Positions 41,633-50,333 of a stretch of 64,000 nucleotides of DNA are shown here, in pieces. Where the stretch lies: positions 1 to 64,000 of the IMG/VR virus record IMGVR_UViG_3300044729_003379, one strand, 5' to 3'. A program made the translations under genes and the position numbers. Position 1 is the stretch's first letter. The number at the start of each line of letters is the position of its first letter. The notes below the pieces were generated by a model. It did no database searches and was not told the origin of the DNA. It worked only from the letters and a program-made list of their open reading frames with translations. Source of the DNA: a virus.

Positions 41633-43279
41633 ATGAGCAAGATTCAGTGGTTAAACAAACCTGCAAAGATTTTCCTTAAAAATGGATACCTAGAAGAAGA
41701 AGAATCCCCGGAACTAAGGATCGAAGATTTGGTAAAAACTGCTAAAAATATTTTAGGAGATTTTTGGGATGCCGATCAATTTTTGGAAAACATTGAGGCG
41801 GGAGATTATTTGTTTTCGACTCCAGTTTGGGCTAATTTTGGAAGAAAAAGGGGATTGCCGATTTCTTGTTTCAATAGCTATTTAAGCGATACAATGGATT
41901 CAATTCTTTTTAATCTTGCAGAGGTCGCGACAATGACCAAGAATGGAGGTGGAACCAGCGGTTATTTTGGAGAATTACGTCCTCGCGGAGCGGCCATTTC
42001 TTCTGGTGGGAAGTCGGATGGAGTGGTCAATTTCATGAGACTCTTTGATACGGCGATGATAACATGCAAGCAAGCATCTATTCGTCGGGGGGTAATGGGA
42101 TGTTATTTACCGATTGATCACGGAGATATTAATGAATTTTTAAAGATCAAACAAGAAGGAAGCCCAATTCAAGATCTGTTTACCGGAGTTTGCGTTACAG
42201 ACGAATTCATGAAGGGAATGATCGATGGCGACAAAAAGAAAAGAGATGTTTGGGCTAAGGTTTTAAAGAGCAGATCCGAAGTTGGAATGCCCTATATCTT
42301 CTTTACAGACAATGCTAATAAAGGAGCGCCGAAAGTTTATAAAGATAAGGGCAGGAAAATTCATGGAAGCAATGTCTGCTCGGAAATAATGCTTTCTTCC
42401 AACGAAGAAGAATCTTTTGTATGTTGTTTATCTTCAATGAATTTACTCAATTATGATAGATGGAAAGATACAAATGCTGTTGAATTACTGGCGTATTTTT
42501 TGGACGCAGTTTTGACTGAATTTATTAACAAAGCCAAAGACATTCATTTTATGGAAAGGTCTGTAAGGTTCGCGGAAAATCAGAGGGCCATTGGTATTGG
42601 AGCAACGGGTTGGCACTCCCTACTTCAAAGCAAAATGATTGCTTTTGAGTCCCTTGAAGCGCAGATGCTTAATTGTGAGATTTTCGAGACGATGAATAAA
42701 CAGTCTCTTGAGGCTTCCAAAAAGGCGGCAAAACAATTAGGGGAGCCAGAGATGCTGAAAGGGTATGGAGAAAGATGGGCGACTCGTCATGCAGTAGCCC
42801 CAAACACCTCTTCGGCATTTATTTTAGGTCAAGGATCGCAATCTATTGAGCCGTTCAAGTCGAATTATTATGTAAAGGATTTGGCCAAATTTAAATACAC
42901 ATTTAAAAACCCTTATCTAGAAAAAGTCCTAGAAGAAAAAGGACTTAATATAGACGAAACTTGGGACTCAATTCTCCTTAAGAATGGATCGGTTCAACAC
43001 CTCCCCTTCTTGTCTCAACATGAAAAAGATGTTTTTAGGACATTTACAGAAATTGGCGCGAAGGAAACCGTAATCCAAGCAGCGCAAAGACAGAAGTATA
43101 TTGATCAGGGACAAAGCTTGAATCTTATGATCCCCCCCGATACGACGACTAAAGATATCAATTCCCTCATTATTTTTGCTTGGGAGAGCGGAATTAAGAG
43201 TTTATATTATCAACACAGCACAAATGCGGCACAAGCTTTCTACAGAAAGCTAAACGAGTGTAGTAATTGTGAAGGGTAA
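41633..43279 (+). CDS. nrdA: Ribonucleotide reductase class I, large subunit (no ATP cone)
   Basis: 548 residues. The active-site trio is present as Asn247-Cys249-Glu251 (SNVCSEI), with redox Cys79 (ISCFNSYL) and Cys264/265 (FVCCLSSMNL), the Tyr pair in SLYYQHST, and a C-terminal CSNC (Cys543, Cys546) for reduction by thioredoxin/glutaredoxin. It is about 200 residues shorter than the E. coli enzyme and starts directly with the ten-stranded barrel region, so the N-terminal ATP cone that gives overall dATP inhibition is missing. Confidence 0.93.
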   Translation: MSKIQWLNKPAKIFLKNGYLEEEESPELRIEDLVKTAKNILGDFWDADQFLENIEAGDYLFSTPVWANFGRKRGLPISCFNSYLSDTMDSILFNLAEVATMTKNGGGTSGYFGELRPRGAAISSGGKSDGVVNFMRLFDTAMITCKQASIRRGVMGCYLPIDHGDINEFLKIKQEGSPIQDLFTGVCVTDEFMKGMIDGDKKKRDVWAKVLKSRSEVGMPYIFFTDNANKGAPKVYKDKGRKIHGSNVCSEIMLSSNEEESFVCCLSSMNLLNYDRWKDTNAVELLAYFLDAVLTEFINKAKDIHFMERSVRFAENQRAIGIGATGWHSLLQSKMIAFESLEAQMLNCEIFETMNKQSLEASKKAAKQLGEPEMLKGYGERWATRHAVAPNTSSAFILGQGSQSIEPFKSNYYVKDLAKFKYTFKNPYLEKVLEEKGLNIDETWDSILLKNGSVQHLPFLSQHEKDVFRTFTEIGAKETVIQAAQRQKYIDQGQSLNLMIPPDTTTKDINSLIIFAWESGIKSLYYQHSTNAAQAFYRKLNECSNCEG

Positions 43280-43281
43280 TT

Positions 43282-43479
43282 ATGAAAATCTTATCAAGCA
43301 ATTCAGTAAAACTTTGTCCGTGCAATCCTAAAAACAATTGCCCAGAGGTAATTCTTTTGGAAAATGGATGGATTCAAATTAAAGACGATTTTGGTTCTTC
43401 TGTAAAAATGACCCTTGAAGAAGCAAAGGAAATCTCAGAAGCTTTGGCGTTTTTACAAAAAGAATCAAATGAAAAGTAA
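43282..43479 (+). CDS. Hypothetical protein (65 aa)
   Basis: 65 residues, MKILSSNSVKLCPC onward, with Cys in KLCPCNPKNNCPEV near the N-terminus (three Cys within 12 residues) and a strand-helix remainder (ILLENGWIQIKDDFG, MTLEEAKEISEALAFL). It begins two bases after nrdA and overlaps the next gene by 11 bases, so it is in the RNR operon. A metal-binding or redox accessory role is possible but not shown. Confidence 0.6.
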   Translation: MKILSSNSVKLCPCNPKNNCPEVILLENGWIQIKDDFGSSVKMTLEEAKEISEALAFLQKESNEK

Positions 43480-43789
43480 ATTAGCATTAGTAATTTTACT
43501 ATTTTTGTTCTCATTAACAGTTTATTGCGAAGACAGTAAGGAACAGAAGTTAGCAAAAGAAATATCTACAGGAATAGAGGAAACAACAAAAGAAATCGGA
43601 GATGGAAGATTTGTTTTGATTTCATTTATTAATGGAAGCATTGAAATAATCCAACCGATTAAGCCTCAAAAAGAGTGGACGAAGGAATACAAGCAAGCTC
43701 TTGAAGAGAAGATAGAATCTACAATTAAAAGAGGTGGAATTGTTTTTCAATTACTTCAATTAAAAGAAAAGCAAGGAAAGTTGATTTAA
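43469..43789 (+). CDS. Exported small protein with signal peptide
   Basis: 106 residues from the ATG at 43469. A textbook signal peptide: MKSK, then a hydrophobic core (LALVILLFLFSLTV) ending YCEDSK at about residues 20-23. The mature part is charged with a strand (GRFVLISFINGSIEII) and two helices. The longer frame from 43415 is out of the operon logic. Exported phage proteins near RNR genes are often lysis or exclusion related, but nothing specific is visible. Confidence 0.6.
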   Translation: MKSKLALVILLFLFSLTVYCEDSKEQKLAKEISTGIEETTKEIGDGRFVLISFINGSIEIIQPIKPQKEWTKEYKQALEEKIESTIKRGGIVFQLLQLKEKQGKLI

Positions 43790-44082
43790 TGAAAGATTTT
43801 GTTGAATCTGTATTATTTTTTGTTGGGGCTTCTTTCATTCTAAAATATGGCGCTCCAACAAAATTTATAAGAACCTTTTTTTCTAGGTGGAAATGGGGTT
43901 CTGATTTGTTTTCCTGTGGGCTTTGTTTAGGAACATGGGTCGGAATATTTTCGATTCCAATGCTTTATAAGGAAATTAATTGGTGGATGATACCATTTAT
44001 TTCTGCTATTGTTTCTTGGTTTGCGGATTTATTTTCAATGTTTCTTGTTAAGATTATGAATTCTTACCAAGTTGATATTTGA
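43789..44082 (+). CDS. Small membrane protein, DUF1360-like
   Basis: 97 residues with two or three hydrophobic segments (VESVLFFVGASFIL, FIRTFFSRW boundary, WWMIPFISAIVSWFADLF) and a central SCGLCLGTWVGIF, the Cys-x2-Cys and Gly-x-Trp pattern of DUF1360 proteins. The function is unknown in that family. It overlaps the signal-peptide gene by one base and the convergent fibre gene by 19 bases. Confidence 0.6.
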   Translation: MKDFVESVLFFVGASFILKYGAPTKFIRTFFSRWKWGSDLFSCGLCLGTWVGIFSIPMLYKEINWWMIPFISAIVSWFADLFSMFLVKIMNSYQVDI

Positions 44083-45137
44083 ATTCTTCCCCACATATTA
44101 TCACCTGTTGCGATATATAAGAAACGACCACTATAGGCAACTCGACCCCTTTCTCCAGTAGATGTAGAAGTTGTTGGGACATATCTAGTGCAATTATTTG
44201 AAGATAAAAATGTCATTCCATCACAAAAGTCAGTTGTGCTTTTGAATGTTTTTTCACCAGAAATTTCCTGTATTCCTGTTCTGTAAACAGGAAGAGAGGA
44301 ATCTATTGCATTATTAATAGTAGCTAAAGCTCCTCCTGTATAAGTATTAAATCTTGTATTTGTTACATAATTTCCAGTAACAAAGCCACTTATTTGACTT
44401 GTTTTCGTATTTAAATCAAAGAAGGTAACTGCATTTTGTCCAGTAATGACTACTGTATTATTAAATACAGCACCACCAGAAGCAGACACAGATGCACAAG
44501 AAAGAGCGCCTGTAGCCGTTATCGTTGTTCCAACTAATAAGCTAGAAGCAATAGATACACTTGTTCCATAAACAGAATTTCCACAAAAAATATTACCAGT
44601 TACATTTAAAGAATTTCCTACAGACAAAGAACTAGAAAAATAAGCAGCATTATCGACAAAAAATCCTCCTGTAAAATCAAAAATAACAGAATTTTCAGCT
44701 ATACTTGATTTATAATTTGATGTAGAATCTGCAAAAACAAAAGATCCATTATGATTAACGGCGATATTTTTTCCAGCACAAAGAGAATTACTTACACTGT
44801 TTATATCAGAAGACTGACCAAACAACATGATATTATTTTCTCCATAAACAGTAGAATTAGAAGCAGAAAGAATAATGCAATTATTTCCAGATACTATATT
44901 GTTTGATCCTGCAAAAATTCTGTTTCCATTTTCATAATTAAAGATATTATTTGTGTCATTTGGGTATATGACAGGCATATCATTAACCTTAAGCGTCCCA
45001 TCAAAATTAAAGTCGCCAGTAAGAGTTTCTGGTAGATAGAAATTAAAAGAATTAATACCAGATTCAATAACTAAATTACCAGAAGGGGTAATCATTTCAT
45101 ATGGTTCATATTGTTCTGGCTTAATCCTGTTTTTCAT
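44064..45137 (-). CDS. Tail fibre-type protein (trimeric adhesin-like)
   Basis: 357 residues. Residues about 60-130 carry repeated small polar segments (AGSNNIVSGNNCIILS, ENNIMLFGQSSDIN) like the head repeats of trimeric autotransporter adhesins. The middle has regularly spaced Ser/Ala/Val units (SLSVGNSLNVTGNIF), and the end reads GRFLYIATGDNMWGRIQI, a common C-terminal tip in marine phage fibres. It is alone on the minus strand inside the replication/nucleotide region, away from the virion block, which suggests acquisition or mobility of a host-range gene. Confidence 0.65.
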   Translation of the reverse strand: MKNRIKPEQYEPYEMITPSGNLVIESGINSFNFYLPETLTGDFNFDGTLKVNDMPVIYPNDTNNIFNYENGNRIFAGSNNIVSGNNCIILSASNSTVYGENNIMLFGQSSDINSVSNSLCAGKNIAVNHNGSFVFADSTSNYKSSIAENSVIFDFTGGFFVDNAAYFSSSLSVGNSLNVTGNIFCGNSVYGTSVSIASSLLVGTTITATGALSCASVSASGGAVFNNTVVITGQNAVTFFDLNTKTSQISGFVTGNYVTNTRFNTYTGGALATINNAIDSSLPVYRTGIQEISGEKTFKSTTDFCDGMTFLSSNNCTRYVPTTSTSTGERGRVAYSGRFLYIATGDNMWGRIQISTW

Positions 45138-45165
45138 TTGAAAAAATACACAAATTTCTTATATT
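45138..45165 (+). promoter_or_regulatory. Promoter of the SSB-like gene
   Basis: TTGAAA (45138-45143), 16-bp spacer, TATATT (45160-45165), 18 bases to the ATG at 45184, with AAAAGG about ten bases before the ATG as a weak SD. Confidence 0.6.
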
Positions 45166-45183
45166 CTGAAAAGGTAATACACT

Positions 45184-45741
45184 ATGATTTACACCATTTA
45201 CAAACCAAATAAGAATATTAATGGAGGATTGGCAACTTTTCGCGTTAAAAAGCAAAAAGAAGAAAAGGATTGGAAATCGACTCTTTTTATTGAATTGCTT
45301 AAGCAGAATTCTTGGAATAGCGAAAAACATACAGGAACATTTGACAAGGAAACAAGAAAGTTTATTACCCTAAGCGTCTCTGAAGCTGGAGAGTTTATCA
45401 ATACATTCAAAACATTTATCCCATTTTCATCCTTTCACAAAACAACTAAAGGTTCTTCTTCTATTTCTTTAATTCCTTATGAATGGAATAGAACGGTTAA
45501 TGGAAAAGAATACAAGACAACCTGTTTTGGACTTTCTGTAAAGTCTAATAATGTTGAATACAAAATTCCGATTACTCCGGGAGAAGCTCAGGCTTTGGTT
45601 CTTCTTTTAGAGCATTTTGTTAAAGAAAGCGCAGCCCTTCTTCTCAAGGAGGAAGAAAATAGAAGAAAAGAAGGGAATACGATAAGCAAAGAAAAAGAGA
45701 CTCAAGAAGAAGAACTTTCCGAAGCAGATGTTCCATTTTAA
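45184..45741 (+). CDS. Single-stranded DNA-binding protein candidate
   Basis: 185 residues. The N-terminal 140 residues are strand-rich with Lys and aromatic residues (LATFRVKKQKEE, TGTFDKETRKFITLSV, PYEWNRTVNGKEYKTT), like PC4/Whirly-type or OB-like ssDNA-binding folds. The C-terminus is a charged linker ending EADVPF, an acidic tail with terminal Pro-Phe exactly as in bacterial SSB proteins, where it docks replication partners. Its place with replication genes fits. No classic OB signature was identified, so the fold is inferred. Confidence 0.6.
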   Translation: MIYTIYKPNKNINGGLATFRVKKQKEEKDWKSTLFIELLKQNSWNSEKHTGTFDKETRKFITLSVSEAGEFINTFKTFIPFSSFHKTTKGSSSISLIPYEWNRTVNGKEYKTTCFGLSVKSNNVEYKIPITPGEAQALVLLLEHFVKESAALLLKEEENRRKEGNTISKEKETQEEELSEADVPF

Positions 45742-47651
45742 TGAATAAAAAAAGGAAAATCTTATTTTGGTCTAATGGTAGCTCCTTGAAAACAGGATTT
45801 GGAGCTAACGTAAGAAACATATTAAAAACTCTTCATAAAGATCCTGATCTTGAGGTTTATGAAGCGTCAAATGGTTTTCCTCTTAATAAAGAAATCAAGA
45901 CCCCGTGGAAGTCCTTTGGAACTTATCCGGTTGATCAGGGTGTTTTAAATGAGATCAACGGAGACGAAGGAAAGAAAAGATTAGCTTATTATGGCAATTA
46001 TGCCATAGATAAAATTATTGAAGAAGTTAAGCCAGACGTTATTTTTGGAATCGAGGATATTTGGGCATTTGATATTGCAAAAAAGAAGTGGCATGGAAAT
46101 GTTCCATTTGTTGCGTGGATTACTGTTGATTCATTGCCAATTTTAGAACAGGCGAAAATTCTCCACTCAAAGAGCGACAAGTTTTTGGTTTGGGCGACAT
46201 TTGCCGAAGAACAAATGAAGAAGGATGGGTATGATGTAGAAACCCTACATGGGGCAATCGATTATTCTTCTTTCTTTCCTCTTTCTCCAGAAACAAAAAA
46301 GAATCTTAGACAAAATGTAGGAATACAAGATTCTGATTTTGTTATTGGTTTTGTTTTTAAAAATCAATTGAGGAAATCTGTTCCAAACTTATTGGATGGA
46401 TTTAAAAGATTTAAAGAAAAATGCCCAAAAAACATCAATCCAAAACTTCTTTTACATACAGAATGGGAAAGAGACGGGAATTGTTGGGATATAGAATCAT
46501 ACATTAAAGAGAAAGGTATTGACAAAAAAGATGTTTTAACAACGTATATTTGCGACAAATGCAATAGATATCATATCTTGCCTTATCAAGGGTCTGGTCT
46601 TGACTGTCCATTTTGTTCTTCTCAAAAAAGCTTTGGTCCTAAAAGAGGGATGGTTTCTGTTTCAGAAAAACAATTAAATGAAATTTATAATGTTATGGAC
46701 GTTTATTGCCACCCCTTTACAAGTGGTGGACAAGAGTTACCCATTCAAGAAGCAAAAGCCGCAGGTTTGATTACTTTAGTTACGGAATATTCTTGTGGAA
46801 CTGATTCATGCTATCCAGAACAAGGAGGTCTTCCTCTTTCTTGGCACGAATATAGAGAACCTTTTACAAATTTCATCAAGGCGACAACTGATCCAGAATC
46901 CATTTGTAAAAATTTGTTAACCGTTTTAAATATGTCAGAAACGGAAAAACAACAAATGATTGAAAATGCAATAACGCATGTCAACAACAATTTCTCAATA
47001 GAGAAAATCTGCCAAAGAATTAAAGAAATTGCTTTTGAATTTCCAGAATGTAAATGGGACTTCGATTTTACTGAAAAACAAACAAATCCAGATTATGTTC
47101 CAGACAACTCTATCGAGGTAGATGAAGAGTGGCTTATAGATGCTTTTTATGGGATTTTTGGAAAGAAATTCAAGAAAACAGAATACGATATTATAGAAAA
47201 TACTAAGTTAATCAAAAAGGACGGCAGAGATTCTGTTCTTGAATATTTAAAACAACACGCAATTAAATTAAATCTTGATTTAAAATTAAAACAAACATCA
47301 TTGGCGGATATTCTTGGAGAAGAAGATAAAGACAGAAGAATTGCTATTATAATCCCAGAGTCTGCTGGAGACGTTTTAATGATAAACGGATTAATGGAAG
47401 GTTTAAAAAACTTATACCCAGACGACAATATCTACGTCTTTACAAAACCTGAGTTCTTCTGTATGATTGATGATAACCCGTTTGTTCATCGCGTGTTGCC
47501 GTTTAGAAATGGACTTGATAATCTATTATATTTAGAAGGAATAGGAAATCACGAAGGATTTTTTAGAATGGCTTTCTTGCCACATGTAGGAAGTCAAAAA
47601 TATCTAAACTATCTACACAATGGCCAAGACATCAATGCTTTCAATATTTAA
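45741..47651 (+). CDS. Family 4-type glycosyltransferase plus N-half of a GT9-like domain
   Basis: 636 residues. Residues 1-420 are GT-B: FWSNGSSLKTGFGANVRNIL, DVIFGIEDIWAFD, a zinc ribbon inserted in the middle (ICDKCNRY, DCPFCSS) and GGQELPIQEAKAAG (E-x7-E type). Residues about 530-636 start RIAIIIPESAGDVLMINGL, the N-terminal domain of heptosyltransferase-like GT9 enzymes. The protein stops at a TAA after NAFNI, and its C-terminal half continues in the same frame in the next ORF. See findings for the interruption. Confidence 0.75.
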   Translation: MNKKRKILFWSNGSSLKTGFGANVRNILKTLHKDPDLEVYEASNGFPLNKEIKTPWKSFGTYPVDQGVLNEINGDEGKKRLAYYGNYAIDKIIEEVKPDVIFGIEDIWAFDIAKKKWHGNVPFVAWITVDSLPILEQAKILHSKSDKFLVWATFAEEQMKKDGYDVETLHGAIDYSSFFPLSPETKKNLRQNVGIQDSDFVIGFVFKNQLRKSVPNLLDGFKRFKEKCPKNINPKLLLHTEWERDGNCWDIESYIKEKGIDKKDVLTTYICDKCNRYHILPYQGSGLDCPFCSSQKSFGPKRGMVSVSEKQLNEIYNVMDVYCHPFTSGGQELPIQEAKAAGLITLVTEYSCGTDSCYPEQGGLPLSWHEYREPFTNFIKATTDPESICKNLLTVLNMSETEKQQMIENAITHVNNNFSIEKICQRIKEIAFEFPECKWDFDFTEKQTNPDYVPDNSIEVDEEWLIDAFYGIFGKKFKKTEYDIIENTKLIKKDGRDSVLEYLKQHAIKLNLDLKLKQTSLADILGEEDKDRRIAIIIPESAGDVLMINGLMEGLKNLYPDDNIYVFTKPEFFCMIDDNPFVHRVLPFRNGLDNLLYLEGIGNHEGFFRMAFLPHVGSQKYLNYLHNGQDINAFNI

Positions 47652-47654
47652 ATC

Positions 47655-48782
47655 ATGCACCTTTCAACTTTATACGCTAGAGACTTAGGGGTTTTTCCGA
47701 GTAAACCTATAATTAAAGAACACTTCTTTCCACTTCCTTGTGAAAAATATATTACATTTCACAACTCTGAAAAAATTCAATCAAAATCTTATTCTTACTG
47801 GACAGAGGTTTTTGATATTCTAAAGAAATACCTAGACCCTTTTGGGATTAAAATCGTCCAAGTAGGAGCCAAGGAAGATAAGAAAGTAGAGGGTGTTCAT
47901 TATTACTTGAACAACACGACGTTTAAGCAATCATTTTTCATTATAAAAAACGGACTTCTTCATCTTGGGATAGATTCAAGTCCCGCACATATTGCTTCCG
48001 CATATAATAAACCAACGGTTTCAATCTATGCACATACATACGCAAATACCTGTTTTCCATTATGGAATGAAAATAAGATAATGATAGAACCAGAGAGAGG
48101 AAGAACCAAGCCTTCCTTTTCTTTAGTTGAAAACCCAAAAACGATTGACAAGATTGAACCGGAAGTAATAGTTCAAGCAACACTTAATCTATTGGGAATA
48201 AATCAAACAATTACATATAGAACATTAAACATTGGAAAGTTTTTCCTAGACAAAGAGATCAATGTAATTCCAGACGAAATCGTTCCGCAGGTAGATGTTG
48301 ACAACGCATCAATAAATATTCGTTTAGACATGATTCATGACGAGTCTTTCTTGATCAAGTTCTTAAATAAGAATAGTTGCAATATAAACATTTATTGCTC
48401 AAATCCGATAGAAAATACAAAAGTTTTAATGTCTTATAAATCTAAGATTAATAAGATTAATTATTATTCCAATGCGTTTAATGCAGATTTTGTTTATTTT
48501 TTAACATCAAACGTTTTCGATTTAAAACTGCTTTGCACTTCGCCAGATTCTTTAAACGAACAACGATTGAATTTCTTTGATCACGAAATTGATTTATTTG
48601 ACTTGGTTAAAATCTCACAGGAAAATAAATCAAAGTATTTCGAATTAGTTAAAAATGGTATAAAAATCAAAACAGGCAGAATTTATGTAAAGGGCCAAGA
48701 GCAATTTAAAACCATAGGAGAAAATTTCGATGATTGGAAATTTTGGCTTGACTTTGATCACATGATGGTTTATAATGAGTAA
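47655..48782 (+). CDS. C-half of the GT9-like glycosyltransferase
   Basis: 375 residues, beginning one codon after the stop of the previous gene (TAA ATC ATG), in the same frame. Residues about 95-140 carry the GT9 C-terminal donor motif: KNGLLHLGIDSSPAHIASAY, NKPTVSIYAHTYANT. This completes the domain begun upstream. Residues 190-375 are an unassigned beta/alpha region. It could be a translated second chain by reinitiation, or the downstream part of a gene broken by one stop codon. Confidence 0.65.
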   Translation: MHLSTLYARDLGVFPSKPIIKEHFFPLPCEKYITFHNSEKIQSKSYSYWTEVFDILKKYLDPFGIKIVQVGAKEDKKVEGVHYYLNNTTFKQSFFIIKNGLLHLGIDSSPAHIASAYNKPTVSIYAHTYANTCFPLWNENKIMIEPERGRTKPSFSLVENPKTIDKIEPEVIVQATLNLLGINQTITYRTLNIGKFFLDKEINVIPDEIVPQVDVDNASINIRLDMIHDESFLIKFLNKNSCNINIYCSNPIENTKVLMSYKSKINKINYYSNAFNADFVYFLTSNVFDLKLLCTSPDSLNEQRLNFFDHEIDLFDLVKISQENKSKYFELVKNGIKIKTGRIYVKGQEQFKTIGENFDDWKFWLDFDHMMVYNE

Positions 48783-48784
48783 TT

Positions 48785-49549
48785 ATGGCATCAAAAAAAT
48801 CTACCGTAGATAATTCCTTTGGACCCAATCTTTATAAAAGAGACGATAATGGGTTGCTTGAAAACATTCAATACCATTTTAACGAAGACGGAAGCGTTAA
48901 TTGGAGAAAGATGATCAGCGATGAACATCTTTATGTTAACAAAGATAGATTTCCAGATGGAAATGTTCCAAATTCCGTAGATGGGCTTGATGATTCAAAA
49001 TTAATTATCAAGCTTTCTGGAATTAAAGAATTAGCTAAATTAAGGGGTTTTAGTGATGTTTCTTATCAGGTCAAGGGGGAGAGATTTAACCCAGTAGTCG
49101 TTTGTAGTATTCGCTTCATTCCAAACTATGAGACAGGATTTAAGGAGGTTTGCTTTCAAGATGTCGCGGCGGCTTCTTCTGAGAACACAGATTCCTTTGG
49201 TCAAAGATTTCTTGAATCAATTGCAACAAACAGAGCATTTGTTCGATGTGTTCGGAATTTCTTAAATATTCATATTGTTGGACAAGATGAGTTGCCCAAG
49301 GGAGACGGCAAACCCAACGCCATTCAAGAAATCAAATACGGAATGGGTCCGCTTGATACTCTACATAATTCTCTTTCTTTAATTGGAATTTCTGATTTTG
49401 ATGGATTTCAAGAACTATTAAGAGGATTTTGGAAGGATGGGTTATACAAAAACCCAGAAGTAAAAAACTGGAGTAGATTTGAAGATATTCCACCAAAAGA
49501 ATGTAGAACACTAATCTCCATCATAAAAGGTGCAAAAATTGGATTTTAA
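48785..49549 (+). CDS. Conserved phage protein, possible ssDNA-annealing (Rad52-like) factor
   Basis: 254 residues. The central region GIKELAKLRGFSDVSYQVKG, VCSIRFIPNYETG, then FLESIATNRAFVRCVRNFLNIHIVG has the strand-then-basic-helix order of Rad52/Sak-type annealing proteins (A-x-T-x-A-x-x-R-x-x-R). The rest is not informative. It lies among recombination/replication genes before the recombinase. The assignment is tentative. Confidence 0.4.
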   Translation: MASKKSTVDNSFGPNLYKRDDNGLLENIQYHFNEDGSVNWRKMISDEHLYVNKDRFPDGNVPNSVDGLDDSKLIIKLSGIKELAKLRGFSDVSYQVKGERFNPVVVCSIRFIPNYETGFKEVCFQDVAAASSENTDSFGQRFLESIATNRAFVRCVRNFLNIHIVGQDELPKGDGKPNAIQEIKYGMGPLDTLHNSLSLIGISDFDGFQELLRGFWKDGLYKNPEVKNWSRFEDIPPKECRTLISIIKGAKIGF

Positions 49550-50332
49550 ATGAACTTTTTTGATCAAAGAAATCCAAACAAATACCTTCATATAAAGAGT
49601 CTCTTGACTCCTTATAATATCTGGAGTTCAATAACCTGTCCAGATAAACTTACTCTAAAGAGATACGGAAGAAAAGATGGCAGTTACGTTTTACTAAAAG
49701 AACTCACAGAAGAAAAAAAAGATCTATATTGTCTTTCTTATGGAATTGGAAATGATCCTTTTGGAGTTTCTTTTGAACAGGAGATAATTAAACACGTTAA
49801 AGAAGTTCATATGTTCGACGGTTCAATAGAAAAACCGCCAATAGAACTTTGCGATAAAATGTTTTTTCATCCAGTTTATTTGGATAAACAAAATTTCAAG
49901 CAACACATTTTAGATGAAAAAGATATTATCCTAAAAATGGATATAGAAGGAAATGAGTATGATTGGTTGACAGATGAAAATTTAGACATCATTTCAAATC
50001 AGGTTTCTCAGTTTTGTGTAGAAATTCATTCTTTAATACAAGAGGTTCCCGATGGATGGGTTTTAGAATCAGCAATTCAAGACGCGAAGAAAAATCCAGA
50101 TAAAATTGTTGAATTTTTAAGAAAATTAAATGATCGATTTACAATTGTTCACATACATGGAAATAATCATAGTCCTTTGTATGGAGATCTTCCTGATTGT
50201 TTAGAAATTACATATATAAATAATTCATTAATCTCTAAAAAAGAAAAGAGATTTGAGTCTTTCCCAATTATTGGGATGGATGAACCAAATTTAGATTATA
50301 GACAAGATTATACGTTAAATTGGTGGATTTAA
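49550..50332 (+). CDS. FkbM-type SAM methyltransferase
   Basis: 260 residues. YCLSYGIGNDPFGVSFE is the SAM-binding glycine-rich loop and KMDIEGNEYDWL is the signature acid-Gly motif of FkbM/Methyltransf_21 enzymes. These usually O-methylate sugars or secondary metabolites. It is placed directly before GDP-mannose dehydratase, supporting modification of a deoxysugar. Confidence 0.75.
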   Translation: MNFFDQRNPNKYLHIKSLLTPYNIWSSITCPDKLTLKRYGRKDGSYVLLKELTEEKKDLYCLSYGIGNDPFGVSFEQEIIKHVKEVHMFDGSIEKPPIELCDKMFFHPVYLDKQNFKQHILDEKDIILKMDIEGNEYDWLTDENLDIISNQVSQFCVEIHSLIQEVPDGWVLESAIQDAKKNPDKIVEFLRKLNDRFTIVHIHGNNHSPLYGDLPDCLEITYINNSLISKKEKRFESFPIIGMDEPNLDYRQDYTLNWWI

Positions 50333-50333
50333 T

